DNA of 64,000 nucleotides. Origin: Leifsonia poae. Lineage in GTDB: Bacteria > Actinomycetota > Actinomycetes > Actinomycetales > Microbacteriaceae. Of the stretch, positions 47,005 to 55,354 are shown piece after piece (position 1 is the first letter of the stretch; each line of letters begins with the position of its first letter). The translations under genes were made by a program, and so were the position numbers. The stretch spans positions 20,600 to 84,599 of the forward strand of contig NZ_BSEN01000014.1 in the NCBI RefSeq assembly GCF_027921845.1. The letters are read 5' to 3'. The notes under the pieces were generated by a model that searched no databases, was not told the origin of the DNA, and saw nothing but the letters and a program-made list of their open reading frames with translations.

Positions 47005-47762
47005 AGCGCCGCCCGGTCGTAGCCGAGGCTCGGCATCTGCGTCGCGAACTTGCCGCCGCTGACGTCGACCAGCGCGCCCGTGATGTAGCCCGCATAGTCG
47101 CTGGCGAGAAAGCAGACCAGGTCGGCGACGTCCTCGGGCCGTTCCCAGCGCCGCAGCGAGAGCGTGTCGAGCAGGCGCTCCTGGCGGTCGACGGCCATGT
47201 CGGCGAAGCCGTTCATCGCGGTCGGGATCATTCCGGGAGCGTACGCGTTCACCGTTATGTTCCACGGGCCGAGCTCGGACGCCAGTACGCGCGTGAACTG
47301 CACGACGGCCGCCTTGGAGGCGCCGTATGCCGCGGCGCCGACGCTCGGGATGATCGCCGCGAACGAGGCGGCGTTGATGATGCGCCCGCGTCCGGCTCGT
47401 TTCATCGCGGGGATGACGGCCCGCGAGAGGGCGAAGACGCCGAACACGTTCACGTCGAAGCAGGCGCGCCAGCGTTCCGGGTCGAGCGACTCGACCGCCC
47501 CCTCGACGTTGATGCCCGCGTTGTTCACGAGCACGTCGATGCGGCCGAACTCCTGCTCGACGGCCGCGATCGCGTCGTTCACGGAGCCGGTGTCGGTGAC
47601 ATCGCAGCGGATCGTGCGCACGCCGTCGATCGGCTCGGCGAAGTCGAGATCGAGGGCCACCACGGTCGCGTTCTCTGCGTGGAACCGTTCGACGAGCCCC
47701 CGCCCGATGCCACGGCCGCCCCCGCTCACGATGACGACCTGCCCGGCGAAGTCGATCAGCAT
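47001..47762 (-). CDS. short-chain dehydrogenase, sugar or sugar-acid type
   Basis: A 253-residue classical SDR. The NAD site is VSGGGRGIGRGLVERF, NNAG is present (VLVNNAGINVEG), and the catalytic Ser-Tyr-Lys is NAASFAAIIPSVGAAAYGASKAAV. The C-terminus (RRWERPEDVADLVCFLASDYAGYITGALVDVSGG) is typical of gluconate or galactose-type dehydrogenases. ATG 47762 is chosen because GGAGG lies just upstream. It heads a two-gene unit with the SMP-30 lactonase and diverges from a second SDR and a GntR regulator. Confidence 0.93.
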   Translation of the reverse strand: MLIDFAGQVVIVSGGGRGIGRGLVERFHAENATVVALDLDFAEPIDGVRTIRCDVTDTGSVNDAIAAVEQEFGRIDVLVNNAGINVEGAVESLDPERWRACFDVNVFGVFALSRAVIPAMKRAGRGRIINAASFAAIIPSVGAAAYGASKAAVVQFTRVLASELGPWNITVNAYAPGMIPTAMNGFADMAVDRQERLLDTLSLRRWERPEDVADLVCFLASDYAGYITGALVDVSGGKFATQMPSLGYDRAAL

Positions 47763-47769
47763 TCTTCCT

Positions 47770-47788
47770 CCAATAGTCATACTATTGG
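47770..47788. promoter_or_regulatory. GntR/FCD-type operator between divergent SDR genes
   Basis: CCAATAGT-CAT-ACTATTGG is an 8-3-8 perfect palindrome. TACTAT (47780-47785) on the plus strand and TAGTAT (47779-47784) on the minus strand are the likely -10 boxes of both divergent units and lie inside it. It also touches the ribosome site of the minus-strand SDR. The GntR gene at 48580 is the obvious binder. Confidence 0.75.
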
Positions 47789-47821
47789 GACTCATCGTAG
47801 TGACGATCGAGGAGAACAGCG

Positions 47822-48583
47822 ATGAGCAATCCGGAAACGGTCGGGTCGGAAGCGACCGAGACCCGCAAGGTCGTCTGGATCACCGGCGCGGGTTCCGGGA
47901 TGGGACGCGCGGCTGCGATCGAGGCAGCGAAAGCAGGATGGCGGGTGGCCCTGACCGGCCGCCGGTCCGCCGCCTTGGAGGAAACGGCGGCCGCGGTGCG
48001 TACCCTGCCCGGGCATCCGGAGGCGCTCATCGTCACCGCCGACGTGACGGACGATTCCGACATCGAGAGCGCGCGCGACCGCATCCTGGAGCGGTGGGGG
48101 CGGATCGACGGCCTGGTGCTGGCTGCCGGGCTCAACTCGCCGCGCCGTCGCTGGAGCGACCAGGACCTGCCCGCCTTCGACGACATCGTGAGCGTGAACC
48201 TGGTCGCACCCGCGCACGTCGTGGCCGCGGCGCTGCCCGCGCTGCGCGAGGCGCGTGGCGTCGTCGTGTTCGTGTCCTCGTACGCCGCCTGGGCGTTCAA
48301 CCCGATCGCCGGCGTCGCATACAGCGCGAGCAAATCCGGTCTCTCCGCGCTCAGCCGCACCCTGAACGCCCAGGAGGCGGAGTCGGGCGTGCGCGCATGC
48401 CATCTCTGCCCGGGTGACGTGAACACCGACTTCCTCGAACTCCGGCCCCAGGTCCCCGACGACGCCGCACGCGCCGCGATGCTCCAGCCCGATGAGGTCG
48501 CGCGGGCCATCCAGTTCGTGCTCGATGCGCCGGGCCACGTGCGCTACGACGAGCTCGTGATCTCGCCGACCTCGCAGCGATGA
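47822..48583 (+). CDS. short-chain dehydrogenase
   Basis: A 253-residue SDR with VVWITGAGSGMGRAAAIEAAKAGWRVALTGRR, a less standard LAAGLN in place of NNAG, and catalytic VFVSSYAAWAFNPIAGVAYSASKSGL. ATG 47822 follows GAGGAGAA. It overlaps the GntR gene by 4 nt (ATGA). Its pairing with the lactonase-SDR unit suggests sequential oxidation and reduction steps on a sugar or sugar acid. Confidence 0.92.
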   Translation: MSNPETVGSEATETRKVVWITGAGSGMGRAAAIEAAKAGWRVALTGRRSAALEETAAAVRTLPGHPEALIVTADVTDDSDIESARDRILERWGRIDGLVLAAGLNSPRRRWSDQDLPAFDDIVSVNLVAPAHVVAAALPALREARGVVVFVSSYAAWAFNPIAGVAYSASKSGLSALSRTLNAQEAESGVRACHLCPGDVNTDFLELRPQVPDDAARAAMLQPDEVARAIQFVLDAPGHVRYDELVISPTSQR

Positions 48584-49278
48584 GCTCGGGCGGGGTGCGC
48601 AGGAGCGCCTACCAGCGGGTGCTCGACCGGGTGGGCGCTGCGATCGTCTCCGGCGAGCTCGAGGCAGGCAGCGTCATCAGCGTGGACGCCCTGGTCGACC
48701 TGACCGGAGCATCCCGCAGCATCGTCCGCGAGGCGACGCGCGTGCTCGCATCCGTCGGGCTGCTCACCGCGCGCCCGAAGGTCGGGCTCCGGATCGCCGA
48801 TCGACGCGACTGGGATGCCCTCGACAGCGACATCGTGCGCTGGCGCCTCGATTCGCCTCAGCGCTCGGAGCAGATCGCGGAGCTGCTCGAGTTGCGCCTG
48901 GCGATCGAGCCCGCCGCCGCGCAGAGCGCTGCCCGGCGACGCACCGACGACCAGGCCGCCGAGCTGGTCGCCGCTGGAGAGCAGCTCCGAGCCGCCGCGA
49001 GCCTGCGTGACGGCGCGGCCTTCTTCGACGCCGACGCCCGGTTCCACGGCCTGGTCACGACCGCGAGCGAGAACCGGATGTTCGCCCGACTGCAATCCGT
49101 GCTGAGAGAGGCCCTCCGCGAGCGGACGCCGCGCGAGCCGTTCACCTGGGACGACGCCCCGGCCGACGTCGACCTCCACGTCGCCCTGGCGGACGCGATC
49201 GATCAGCGCGACCCCGACGGCGCCCGCGACCTCATGAGTCTCATCGTGCGCGGTGATCGCGCGCACGCGCAGCGCTGA
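48580..49278 (+). CDS. GntR family regulator, FadR subfamily (FCD domain)
   Basis: A 232-residue regulator. The winged helix reads YQRVLDRVGAAIVSGELEAGSVISVDALVDLTGASRSIVREATRVLASVGLLTARPKVGLRI. The all-helical FCD domain follows (ELLELRLAIEPAAAQSAARR ... DARFHGLVTTASENRMFARLQSVLREA ... DLHVALADAIDQRDPDGARDLM), with Asp and His residues for a metal-dependent carboxylate site. FCD regulators of sugar-acid clusters respond to the pathway's acid. The palindrome at 47770-47788 is its likely operator. Confidence 0.93.
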   Translation: MSSGGVRRSAYQRVLDRVGAAIVSGELEAGSVISVDALVDLTGASRSIVREATRVLASVGLLTARPKVGLRIADRRDWDALDSDIVRWRLDSPQRSEQIAELLELRLAIEPAAAQSAARRRTDDQAAELVAAGEQLRAAASLRDGAAFFDADARFHGLVTTASENRMFARLQSVLREALRERTPREPFTWDDAPADVDLHVALADAIDQRDPDGARDLMSLIVRGDRAHAQR

Positions 49279-49287
49279 CGCGCCCGG

Positions 49288-49896
49288 TCACCCTTCGAGC
49301 AGGCGCTCCAGCGGGTTCTCGCGGAGCTTGCGCTCCACCCCGCCGTCGACCAGGCGTCGCGCGGCGGTCTCCGGCTTGCGGATGGCCTGGTCTTTGACGC
49401 ACGCCGTGAATTCCGCAGCCAGTTCGCCGCGCGGGTAGCGTTCAAGCACCTCGCGACGGAAGTCGAGCGAGAGCTCGTCGGCGTTCGCGCCCGAGATGTC
49501 GAGCGCGGTCGAGGTCGAGAGCAGATGCCCCTCGACGTCGAATTCCGGATCGACCTCCGGCCAGTTGTGCCGCACGATCACCTCGTGAGCGCGCACGCGC
49601 CGCGCATCCGGCCAACCGCTGCCCGCGGTGAGGGCGATCGCGACGTGCCCGGCGGCGTCTTCGTAGGCGAGCGTGTGATTGTCGAACGCGGGCACGATCC
49701 CGAGGTCGTGCAGAAGCGCGGAGACATAGAGCAGTTCGTGGTCGGGCTCCAGCCCCCGCGCTTCAGCGAAGCCGAGCGCCCAGAGCCAGGACCGCTGCAC
49801 GTGGTTGAGGAGGGAGGGCGAGTGGTAGGCGGTGGCGATCTCGAGCGCGGCGCGCGCAGCCGAGGTGTCGGGGGCAGTGATCTCACTCAGTCTCAT
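49288..49896 (-). CDS. HD domain phosphohydrolase-like protein
   Basis: A 202-residue protein. The HD motif is LLYVSALLHDLGIVPAFDNH at about residues 55-75, preceded by the first His in HSPSLLNHVQRSWLWALGF, and a further conserved Asp is in STSTALDISGANADEL. It resembles cyanamide hydratase-like HD proteins (LLNHVxRSW... LLHDLG). ATG 49896 is chosen from the conserved start; an in-frame extension upstream is Arg/Pro-rich and unlikely. The stop is 10 bp from the convergent GntR stop. Cyanamide hydratase-like chemistry is possible; the substrate is unknown. Confidence 0.85.
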   Translation of the reverse strand: MRLSEITAPDTSAARAALEIATAYHSPSLLNHVQRSWLWALGFAEARGLEPDHELLYVSALLHDLGIVPAFDNHTLAYEDAAGHVAIALTAGSGWPDARRVRAHEVIVRHNWPEVDPEFDVEGHLLSTSTALDISGANADELSLDFRREVLERYPRGELAAEFTACVKDQAIRKPETAARRLVDGGVERKLRENPLERLLEG

Positions 49897-50010
49897 GGAC
49901 CCATCTTCCCGGATGCTGCGCGCACTCGACCCTCGCGCGCTGCGTTCGGACGCTGGATGATGGTTGGGCGGCGGGAGAAGATCCGTCCACGGACGAGACC
50001 GGGGAGAACC

Positions 50011-50934
50011 ATGCGAGCCATCACTGTGTCGGATCAGACGGCGGGAGTCGGCGGGCTCAGCCTGAGCGAACTCGAGTACCCGCACGCCGCGGAGAACGAC
50101 GTGATCGTGGAAGTCCACGCGGCCGGCTTCACCCCGGGTGAACTCGGCTGGCCGGCAACCTGGACGGACCGGGCGGGACGCGATCGCACACCGAGTGTCC
50201 CGGGCCACGAGGTGGCCGGCATCGTCGCCGAGCTCGGCTACGGCACCACGGGGCTCACCGTGGGCCAGCGCGTGTTCGGGCTCACCGATTGGACGCGAAA
50301 CGGATCACTGGCCGAGTATGTCTCGGTAGAAGCACGCAACCTCGCGCCGCTCCCCGCGAGCATCGACTTCACCACCGCGGCCGCTCTGCCGATCTCCGGC
50401 CTCACCGCGTGGCAGGGGCTCTTCGAGCACGGGCGCCTCCAGGCGGGCCAGACGGTGCTCATCCATGGGGTGGCCGGCGGCGTCGGTTCCATCGCCGCCC
50501 AGCTCGCCCGCGACGCCGGCGCCCGGATCATCGCCACCGGACGCGCCGCGGATCGCGAGACGGCGCGCGGCTTGGGCGCCGACCGGTTCATCGACCTCCA
50601 GAGCGATCGGCTGGAGGATGCCGGCCAGGTCGATCTCGTCTTCGACGTGATCGGTGGAGACGTCTACGATCGCTCACTCCCGCTCGTCCGCGCGGGCGGC
50701 CGCATCGTCACCATCGCCGCCCCGCCGCCCGCGCAGCCCGTCGACGGCCAGGCCCTGTTCTTCGTCGTCGAGCCGGACCGCGCCACCCTGGCCGAGCTGG
50801 CTCTGCGCGTCGCCACCGGGCGGCTGACACCGATCGTCGGCGCCGTGCGCTCACTCGAGGAGGCACCCGCCGCCTTCTCCCCGGCGACGCGCGTGCCGGG
50901 CAAGACCATCATCGCCGTGGATCACTCCGCCTGA
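50011..50934 (+). CDS. NADP-dependent oxidoreductase, medium-chain (quinone reductase type)
   Basis: A 307-residue zinc-free medium-chain reductase. The N-terminal GroES-like fold (DVIVEVHAAGFTPGEL, PSVPGHEVAGIVAELG) is followed by a Rossmann domain with LIHGVAGGVGSIAAQLARDAGARIIATGRA. No zinc-binding Cys set is present. The C-terminus (RVPGKTIIAVDHSA) is typical. The last 13 bp overlap the convergent regulator gene, which faces it tail to tail. Quinone or enone reduction is likely. Confidence 0.9.
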   Translation: MRAITVSDQTAGVGGLSLSELEYPHAAENDVIVEVHAAGFTPGELGWPATWTDRAGRDRTPSVPGHEVAGIVAELGYGTTGLTVGQRVFGLTDWTRNGSLAEYVSVEARNLAPLPASIDFTTAAALPISGLTAWQGLFEHGRLQAGQTVLIHGVAGGVGSIAAQLARDAGARIIATGRAADRETARGLGADRFIDLQSDRLEDAGQVDLVFDVIGGDVYDRSLPLVRAGGRIVTIAAPPPAQPVDGQALFFVVEPDRATLAELALRVATGRLTPIVGAVRSLEEAPAAFSPATRVPGKTIIAVDHSA

Positions 50935-51644
50935 TCGGGCGTGCCCGGGGCGAGCAGCCCGCGTGCCTGCTCGGCGGCCCGGGCGATGCTCTCTCCGACG
51001 AAGTCCATGAAGCGCGCCATGTTCTCGAGACGGCTACCCGCCGGGGTGTCGCTGCCGAGGAGGCGGACGCCTTCGCGAGCCGTCTCGGCGATCTGGGCGT
51101 TGGACCGCGCCGCGGCGATCATCGACTGGTACCAGACGTCGCCGTCGGCGATGTACCGTTCCCGACGGCCCTCGCTGCGGTCCCGGATGACCAGGCCCTG
51201 ACTCTCGAGGAGCGCGATCGCCTTGGAGACGGACGCCGGGCTCACCTCGAGCCTCCGAACGAGCTCGGCCGCCGTGAGGCTGCCCGCGTCGGTGGTGTAG
51301 AGGCTGGTGAGGATGCCGGCGGCGACGCGCGGCAGGCCCGACTGCATGAACAGCGTGGTGAAGGTCTCCTCGTAGTCCCGCACGGCCTGGGAGTCCCGTC
51401 CGTCCCCGTCGGGTGCGCCTGACGCGCGAGGAACGGTGCCGCGACGCGTGTGCGCGCGGTGCTCAGTGGCACGCTGAGCCACGTCGGCGCGGTATGCGGC
51501 GGGGCCGCCGTTGCGCAGCACTTCGCGCGTGATGGTCGACGTCGGTCGTTCGAGGCGCCGCGCGATCTCGGCGTACGCGAGGTCGTCGGCCAGCCCGAGG
51601 GCGATCTGCTGACGTTCCTGCCTGGTGAGTCTGCCTGCCGGCAT
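50922..51644 (-). CDS. regulator with IS30-like HTH_38 and MarR/GbsR-type domains
   Basis: A 240-residue two-domain regulator. Residues 5-45 (RLTRQERQQIALGLADDLAYAEIARRLERPTSTITREVLRNGG) match the HTH_38 found at the start of IS30 transposases. Residues of about 85-200 form a MarR/GbsR-like winged helix (GILTSLYTTDAGSLTAAELVRRLEVSPASVSKAIALLESQGLVIRDRSEGRRERYIADG). No transposase catalytic domain is present, so this is a regulator. ATG 51644 has GGAAGGGA upstream. It faces the DUF4097-hydrolase pair across a 237-bp region full of GCAAC motifs. Confidence 0.83.
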   Translation of the reverse strand: MPAGRLTRQERQQIALGLADDLAYAEIARRLERPTSTITREVLRNGGPAAYRADVAQRATEHRAHTRRGTVPRASGAPDGDGRDSQAVRDYEETFTTLFMQSGLPRVAAGILTSLYTTDAGSLTAAELVRRLEVSPASVSKAIALLESQGLVIRDRSEGRRERYIADGDVWYQSMIAAARSNAQIAETAREGVRLLGSDTPAGSRLENMARFMDFVGESIARAAEQARGLLAPGTPDQAE

Positions 51645-51702
51645 CCGGGATCCCTTCCGCATCGTCGAATGAGTCGATCGTAGCGTTCACCTTTGCTCTA
51701 GT

Positions 51703-51823
51703 GCAACGAAATTTGTCTCGAGAATTGCGTTCTCTTCTGGTCGAGTGCAACGATATAGGCAACTTGATCGGCAACTTTGTCTTTCTAATGCAACATTTGT
51801 CTTGCGCACTTACTGAACGCAAC
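51703..51823. promoter_or_regulatory. six GCAAC repeats in the divergent regulatory region
   Basis: GCAAC occurs at 51703, 51747, 51759, 51771, 51790 and 51819 on the plus strand. Three copies at 51747-51775 are spaced 12 bp apart. Longer shared forms are AGTGCAACGA (two copies), GGCAACTT (two) and AACNNTTTGTC-like tails (three). The region is AT-rich for this genome. It is the expected binding zone of the HTH_38-MarR regulator. Confidence 0.65.
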
Positions 51824-51881
51824 GTAGCGTTTCTCATATCGGAAACATAACCAGCACCACCGATCACTGGAGTTGAGAACA

Positions 51882-52544
51882 ATGCAGACCTACAACACCC
51901 CGACCGCCATCACCGCCGTACTGGACGTTCCGGCCGGCCACCTCCGCTTCATCGCGGCCGAGCGCACCGACACGCTCGTCGAGGTCCGGCCCGTCGATGC
52001 GTCGAAGGCGCGCGACGTCAAGGCGGCGGAGCGCACGACCATCGAGTTCGCCGACGGCGTCCTTCGCGTCGAGACTCCCGAGAAGAACGCGGCCTTCGGC
52101 CCCACCGGCACCGTCGAGGTGACCGTGCAGCTGCCCGCCGGATCACGCATCCAGGCGACGGGCAGCGCGGAGCTGCGAGGCGCCGGGCGCCTCGGCGAGG
52201 TGAGCGTCCAGAACGCCTACGGCCCGATCAAGCTCGACGAAGCGACGACCGCGCAGCTCGGGGCACTCGACGGCGACATCACCATCGGTCGTCTGACCGG
52301 CCCTGCCGAAGTCTCCACCGCACGCGGCGACGTCCGCGTCGGCGAGGCGCTGCAGGGCACGCTCGCGCTCAGCACCCAGCTCGGCAACGTGAGCGTCGGC
52401 GTCCCCGCCGGCGTCACGGCCAGCCTGAACGCCGGGACCCCCTACGGCCGCATCAGCAACGCACTCGCCAACACGGGCGGCGCTCCCGTTGTCGAGATCC
52501 ACGCCACCACCGCATCCGGCGACATCGACGCTCACACCGTCTGA
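51882..52544 (+). CDS. DUF4097 family beta-strand repeat protein
   Basis: A 220-residue cytosolic protein made of short beta-strand repeats: VEVTVQLPAGSRIQATGSAELRGAGRLGEVSVQNAYGPIKLDEATTAQLGALDGDITIGRLTGPAEVSTARGDVRVGEA. This is the DUF4097/DUF4098 adhesin-like helix fold. No signal peptide is present. The biochemical function is unknown. ATG 51882 has GGAG 9 nt upstream. It is followed 57 bp later by an alpha/beta hydrolase on the same strand; the pair is commonly seen next to HTH_38-type regulators in this group, which I recall only loosely. Confidence 0.82.
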   Translation: MQTYNTPTAITAVLDVPAGHLRFIAAERTDTLVEVRPVDASKARDVKAAERTTIEFADGVLRVETPEKNAAFGPTGTVEVTVQLPAGSRIQATGSAELRGAGRLGEVSVQNAYGPIKLDEATTAQLGALDGDITIGRLTGPAEVSTARGDVRVGEALQGTLALSTQLGNVSVGVPAGVTASLNAGTPYGRISNALANTGGAPVVEIHATTASGDIDAHTV

Positions 52545-52601
52545 GCGCATCCCGTTTCGACGCGAACCATCCCGCTTCGACAAACCGTCCAGGAGGAGAT
52601 C

Positions 52602-53420
52602 ATGACCAGCAACAGCACATCCGCAGCCCTGTCACCGTGGACCGGCATGGTCCCCGTCGACGACACCGCCCTCGCCGTCACCGACACCGGCGGCACCGGC
52701 ACCCCCGTCATCTACCTCAACGGTCAGTTCGCGACCCAGGGGTACTGGCGGCGGGTGACCGCAGACCTGGGGCCGTCGTGGCGGCACATCACCTACGACG
52801 AGCGCGCCCGCGGACGCAAGTCCCTGACCTCGGCGGACTACTCGTTCGAGGCCGCTGTGCGCGACGTCGACGCCGTGCTCGCCGCTCGCGGCGTCGAGCG
52901 TGCGCTCCTCGTCGGCTGGTCGTACGGCGCGTATGTCGCGGCCCACTGGGCGAGCCGCAACCCGGCACGCACGATCGGCGCCGTGCTGGTCGACGGCGCG
53001 CAGCCGTACGACTGGCTGGATGACGCGATGGAGGAGCGCATCCGCACACTGTTCCGCCGCATGGGCTGGTTCACGCCGCTGCTGCGCCCGACCGGCCTGA
53101 CCCCGCGGATGTCCGCCGCGCAGCAGGCCGAGAGCAACATCGAGCTCGGCAAGCTCGGCAGCACCAGCGAGCTCGGTCCTGTGCTCGACAGCATCGTCGT
53201 TCCGACCCGCCACGTGGTCGCATCGGGCACCTCGCTCGGAAGCCGCGGCGACGAGCAGGAGGTCATCCGCGCCGGCCTCGCCGAGGTCGTCGCCCGCAAC
53301 CCGAACATCGCGATCAGCGCGAAGGTGCCGAGCAACCACGGTGCGATCCTCAAGAAGGACCACGCAGCGGTCGCGGCGGCGGTTCGCGAAGTCGCGGAGC
53401 TCGGCCACCACGAGCACTGA
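52602..53420 (+). CDS. alpha/beta hydrolase
   Basis: A 272-residue serine hydrolase. The nucleophile elbow is GWSYGA (about residues 105-110), the oxyanion region is near VIYLNGQFATQGYW, and the catalytic His is in PSNHGAILKKD at the C-terminus. ATG 52602 follows a very strong GGAGGAG site. It is probably co-transcribed with the DUF4097 gene under the HTH_38-MarR regulator. The ester, lactone or epoxide substrate cannot be inferred. Confidence 0.9.
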   Translation: MTSNSTSAALSPWTGMVPVDDTALAVTDTGGTGTPVIYLNGQFATQGYWRRVTADLGPSWRHITYDERARGRKSLTSADYSFEAAVRDVDAVLAARGVERALLVGWSYGAYVAAHWASRNPARTIGAVLVDGAQPYDWLDDAMEERIRTLFRRMGWFTPLLRPTGLTPRMSAAQQAESNIELGKLGSTSELGPVLDSIVVPTRHVVASGTSLGSRGDEQEVIRAGLAEVVARNPNIAISAKVPSNHGAILKKDHAAVAAAVREVAELGHHEH

Positions 53421-53427
53421 CCGCGAC

Positions 53428-53455
53428 GCGGGGCCGGCCTCACGGTCGGCCCCGC
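53428..53455 (+). terminator. GC-rich hairpin after the alpha/beta hydrolase
   Basis: GCGGGGCCG (53428-53436) pairs with CGGCCCCGC (53447-53455). It lies 7 nt after the hydrolase stop. No T-run follows. Confidence 0.6.
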
Positions 53456-53572
53456 CTGTGCGCGTCGTCCGGTGAAGCCGCCTAGGGGCGCGGAGAGCCT
53501 GCGCAGGCGAGGGTCTACCATGGCGGGCATCGCACCTCACGGCACCCACCGCAGCCCACGGAAGGAACCCCC

Positions 53573-54394
53573 ATGCCCGCACTGACCGACACCTTCACAC
53601 TCTCGAACGGCGTCACCATTCCGAAGATCGGTTTCGGCACCTGGCAGATCCCCGACGGGCCGGAGACCTACGACTCGGTGCGAACCGCGCTGGATGCCGG
53701 CTACCGCCACATCGACACGGCGCGCGCATACGGCAACGAGGCGAGCGTCGGGCGAGCCGTGCGCGACAGCGGCATCCCGCGCGACGAGATCTTCATCACG
53801 ACGAAGTGCCCCGCCGAGGTCAAGGACGCCGCGGGCGCGCGTAACGCGTTCGAGCGGTCGACCGCGGCCCTCGACCTCGGCCCGGTCGACCTCTACCTGA
53901 TCCACGCGCCGTGGCCCTGGAACGCGATCGGAAGCGATCACCGCGCCGGCAACATCGAGGTGTGGAAGGTGTTCGAGGAGCTCTACGAGGCCGGGAGCAC
54001 CCGCTCCATCGGCGTGAGCAACTTCGAGGTCGATGACCTCGAGTCGCTGACCGCGGCGACGACCGTGCTCCCACACGCCAACCAGATCCGCTGGTTCGTC
54101 GGCAACACCCAGCCGGAGACGACCGCCTACTGCCACGAACGCGACATCCTCGTCGAGGGGTACTCACCGCTCGCGACCGGGCGCCTGCTCGGCAACCAGG
54201 ACATCGCGGCCATCGCGGAGAAGTACGGCAAGTCGGTGGCTCAGGTGAGCATCCGGTACCTGCTGCAGAAGAACGTGCTGCCGTTGCCGAAATCCACGAC
54301 GCCGTCGCGCATCGTCGAGAACGCGGACGTCGACTTCGAACTGGCGCCGGAGGACGTGGCCGCGCTGGATGCGCTCGAGGGCGGGGACCGCTGA
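53573..54394 (+). CDS. aldo/keto reductase, AKR5-like
   Basis: A 273-residue reductase. Catalytic Asp and Tyr lie in GYRHIDTARAYGNEASVGRAVRDSG, Lys in IFITTKCPAEV and His in LYLIHAPWPWNAIG. The substrate-orienting NQxxxHP motif seen in the paralogue at 42401 reads NQIRWFVGN here, so pocket specificity probably differs. The NADP end is PLPKSTTPSRIVENADVDFELAPED. GGAAGGA precedes ATG 53573. A leaderless SDR gene follows after 35 bp. Confidence 0.9.
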   Translation: MPALTDTFTLSNGVTIPKIGFGTWQIPDGPETYDSVRTALDAGYRHIDTARAYGNEASVGRAVRDSGIPRDEIFITTKCPAEVKDAAGARNAFERSTAALDLGPVDLYLIHAPWPWNAIGSDHRAGNIEVWKVFEELYEAGSTRSIGVSNFEVDDLESLTAATTVLPHANQIRWFVGNTQPETTAYCHERDILVEGYSPLATGRLLGNQDIAAIAEKYGKSVAQVSIRYLLQKNVLPLPKSTTPSRIVENADVDFELAPEDVAALDALEGGDR

Positions 54395-54429
54395 GACAGC
54401 CGCATCGCGCGGTCCCGTAGGGTCGGATC

Positions 54430-55143
54430 ATGGCTTCAACCGACCAGGATCAGACTCCGGATGACAGCGGCCGCCCGATCGCGCTCGTCACCGGAGCGTC
54501 GCGCGGCATCGGCAGGGCGATCGCCCTCGAACTGGGCAGCACCCACCATGTGCTCGTCGGCGGGCGGGACGAGGCCGCCGTCGACGCTGTCGTCTCGGAG
54601 CTCCCGTCGGCAGAGCCGTTCGTCGGAGATCTCACGCACGGGAGCATCCCGCCGCTGCCCGCTCGGCTCGACGTCCTGGTCCACTCGGCCGGTGTCGAGG
54701 ACGGCGGGCGCATCGAGGACACGTCACTCGACCTGTGGCGCCGCGTCTTCGAGGTGAACGTCTACGCCGTCGGCGAGCTCACGCGCCTGGCGCTCCCTTC
54801 GCTGCGGGCGGCGGGCGGTCTCGTCGTCGTGATCAACAGCGGGTCCGGCCTGACGAGCGGGGCGGGGAGCGGCGTCTACGCCGGGTCCAAGTTCGCGCTC
54901 CGGGCGCTGACCGACGCCCTGCGCGAGGAGGAGCGCGGGAACGGGGTGAGGGTCAGCAGCATCCACCCCGGACGCGTCGACACCGAGATGCAGCGGGCAC
55001 TGGTCGCCCGCGAAGGCGACGACTACGACACGACCTACACGATCTCGCCGGAGATGGTGGCGGCGACCGTGCGCACGGCCGTTGATCTGCCGCCGACGGG
55101 CACCATCGAGTCGCTCAGCGTGCGCCCCGTCCACCGTCGTTGA
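54430..55143 (+). CDS. short-chain dehydrogenase
   Basis: A 237-residue SDR with IALVTGASRGIGRAIALEL, the unusual DVLVHSAGVEDGG in place of NNAG, and VVVINSGSGLTSGAGSGVYAGSKFALRAL as catalytic segment. The C-terminus is atypical (HPGRVDTEMQRALVAREGDDYDTTYTISPEMVAATVRTAVDLPPTGTIESLSVRPVHRR), a pattern seen in cytosolic SDRs that reduce small carbonyls. ATG 54430 lies 6 nt after TAGGGT (54418-54423), so it probably has its own leaderless promoter. Confidence 0.92.
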   Translation: MASTDQDQTPDDSGRPIALVTGASRGIGRAIALELGSTHHVLVGGRDEAAVDAVVSELPSAEPFVGDLTHGSIPPLPARLDVLVHSAGVEDGGRIEDTSLDLWRRVFEVNVYAVGELTRLALPSLRAAGGLVVVINSGSGLTSGAGSGVYAGSKFALRALTDALREEERGNGVRVSSIHPGRVDTEMQRALVAREGDDYDTTYTISPEMVAATVRTAVDLPPTGTIESLSVRPVHRR

Positions 55144-55354
55144 CGGGCCGGGTTCGTCATCCCCGCTCACCCGTGGTGAGGGGCTGCACAGAACGCCTGC
55201 CCGGGTGGATCATGGTGAGACCGGGATGTCCGGCCGAGCCGTGAGGTAAGAGCGGAAGCACGGGGTTTCAGGCGGCCTCCGCCGAGGCAGCGCCAAGCAG
55301 AGCACGACTGGTCCCATCCGCCGCCGGGCATCTTCGACTTCTCGGTGTCGCGCG

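Noticed and set aside
50922..51644. IS30 transposase because of the HTH_38 start
   Set aside because: No DDE catalytic domain or inverted repeats are present; the rest of the protein is a MarR/GbsR-type winged helix, so it is a regulator.
55144..55354. Possible extra gene in the gap between an SDR and a medium-chain reductase
   Set aside because: The open frame across it (reverse strand) has no start context or recognisable motif, and overlaps the reductase gene in another frame. Only a small hairpin is visible.
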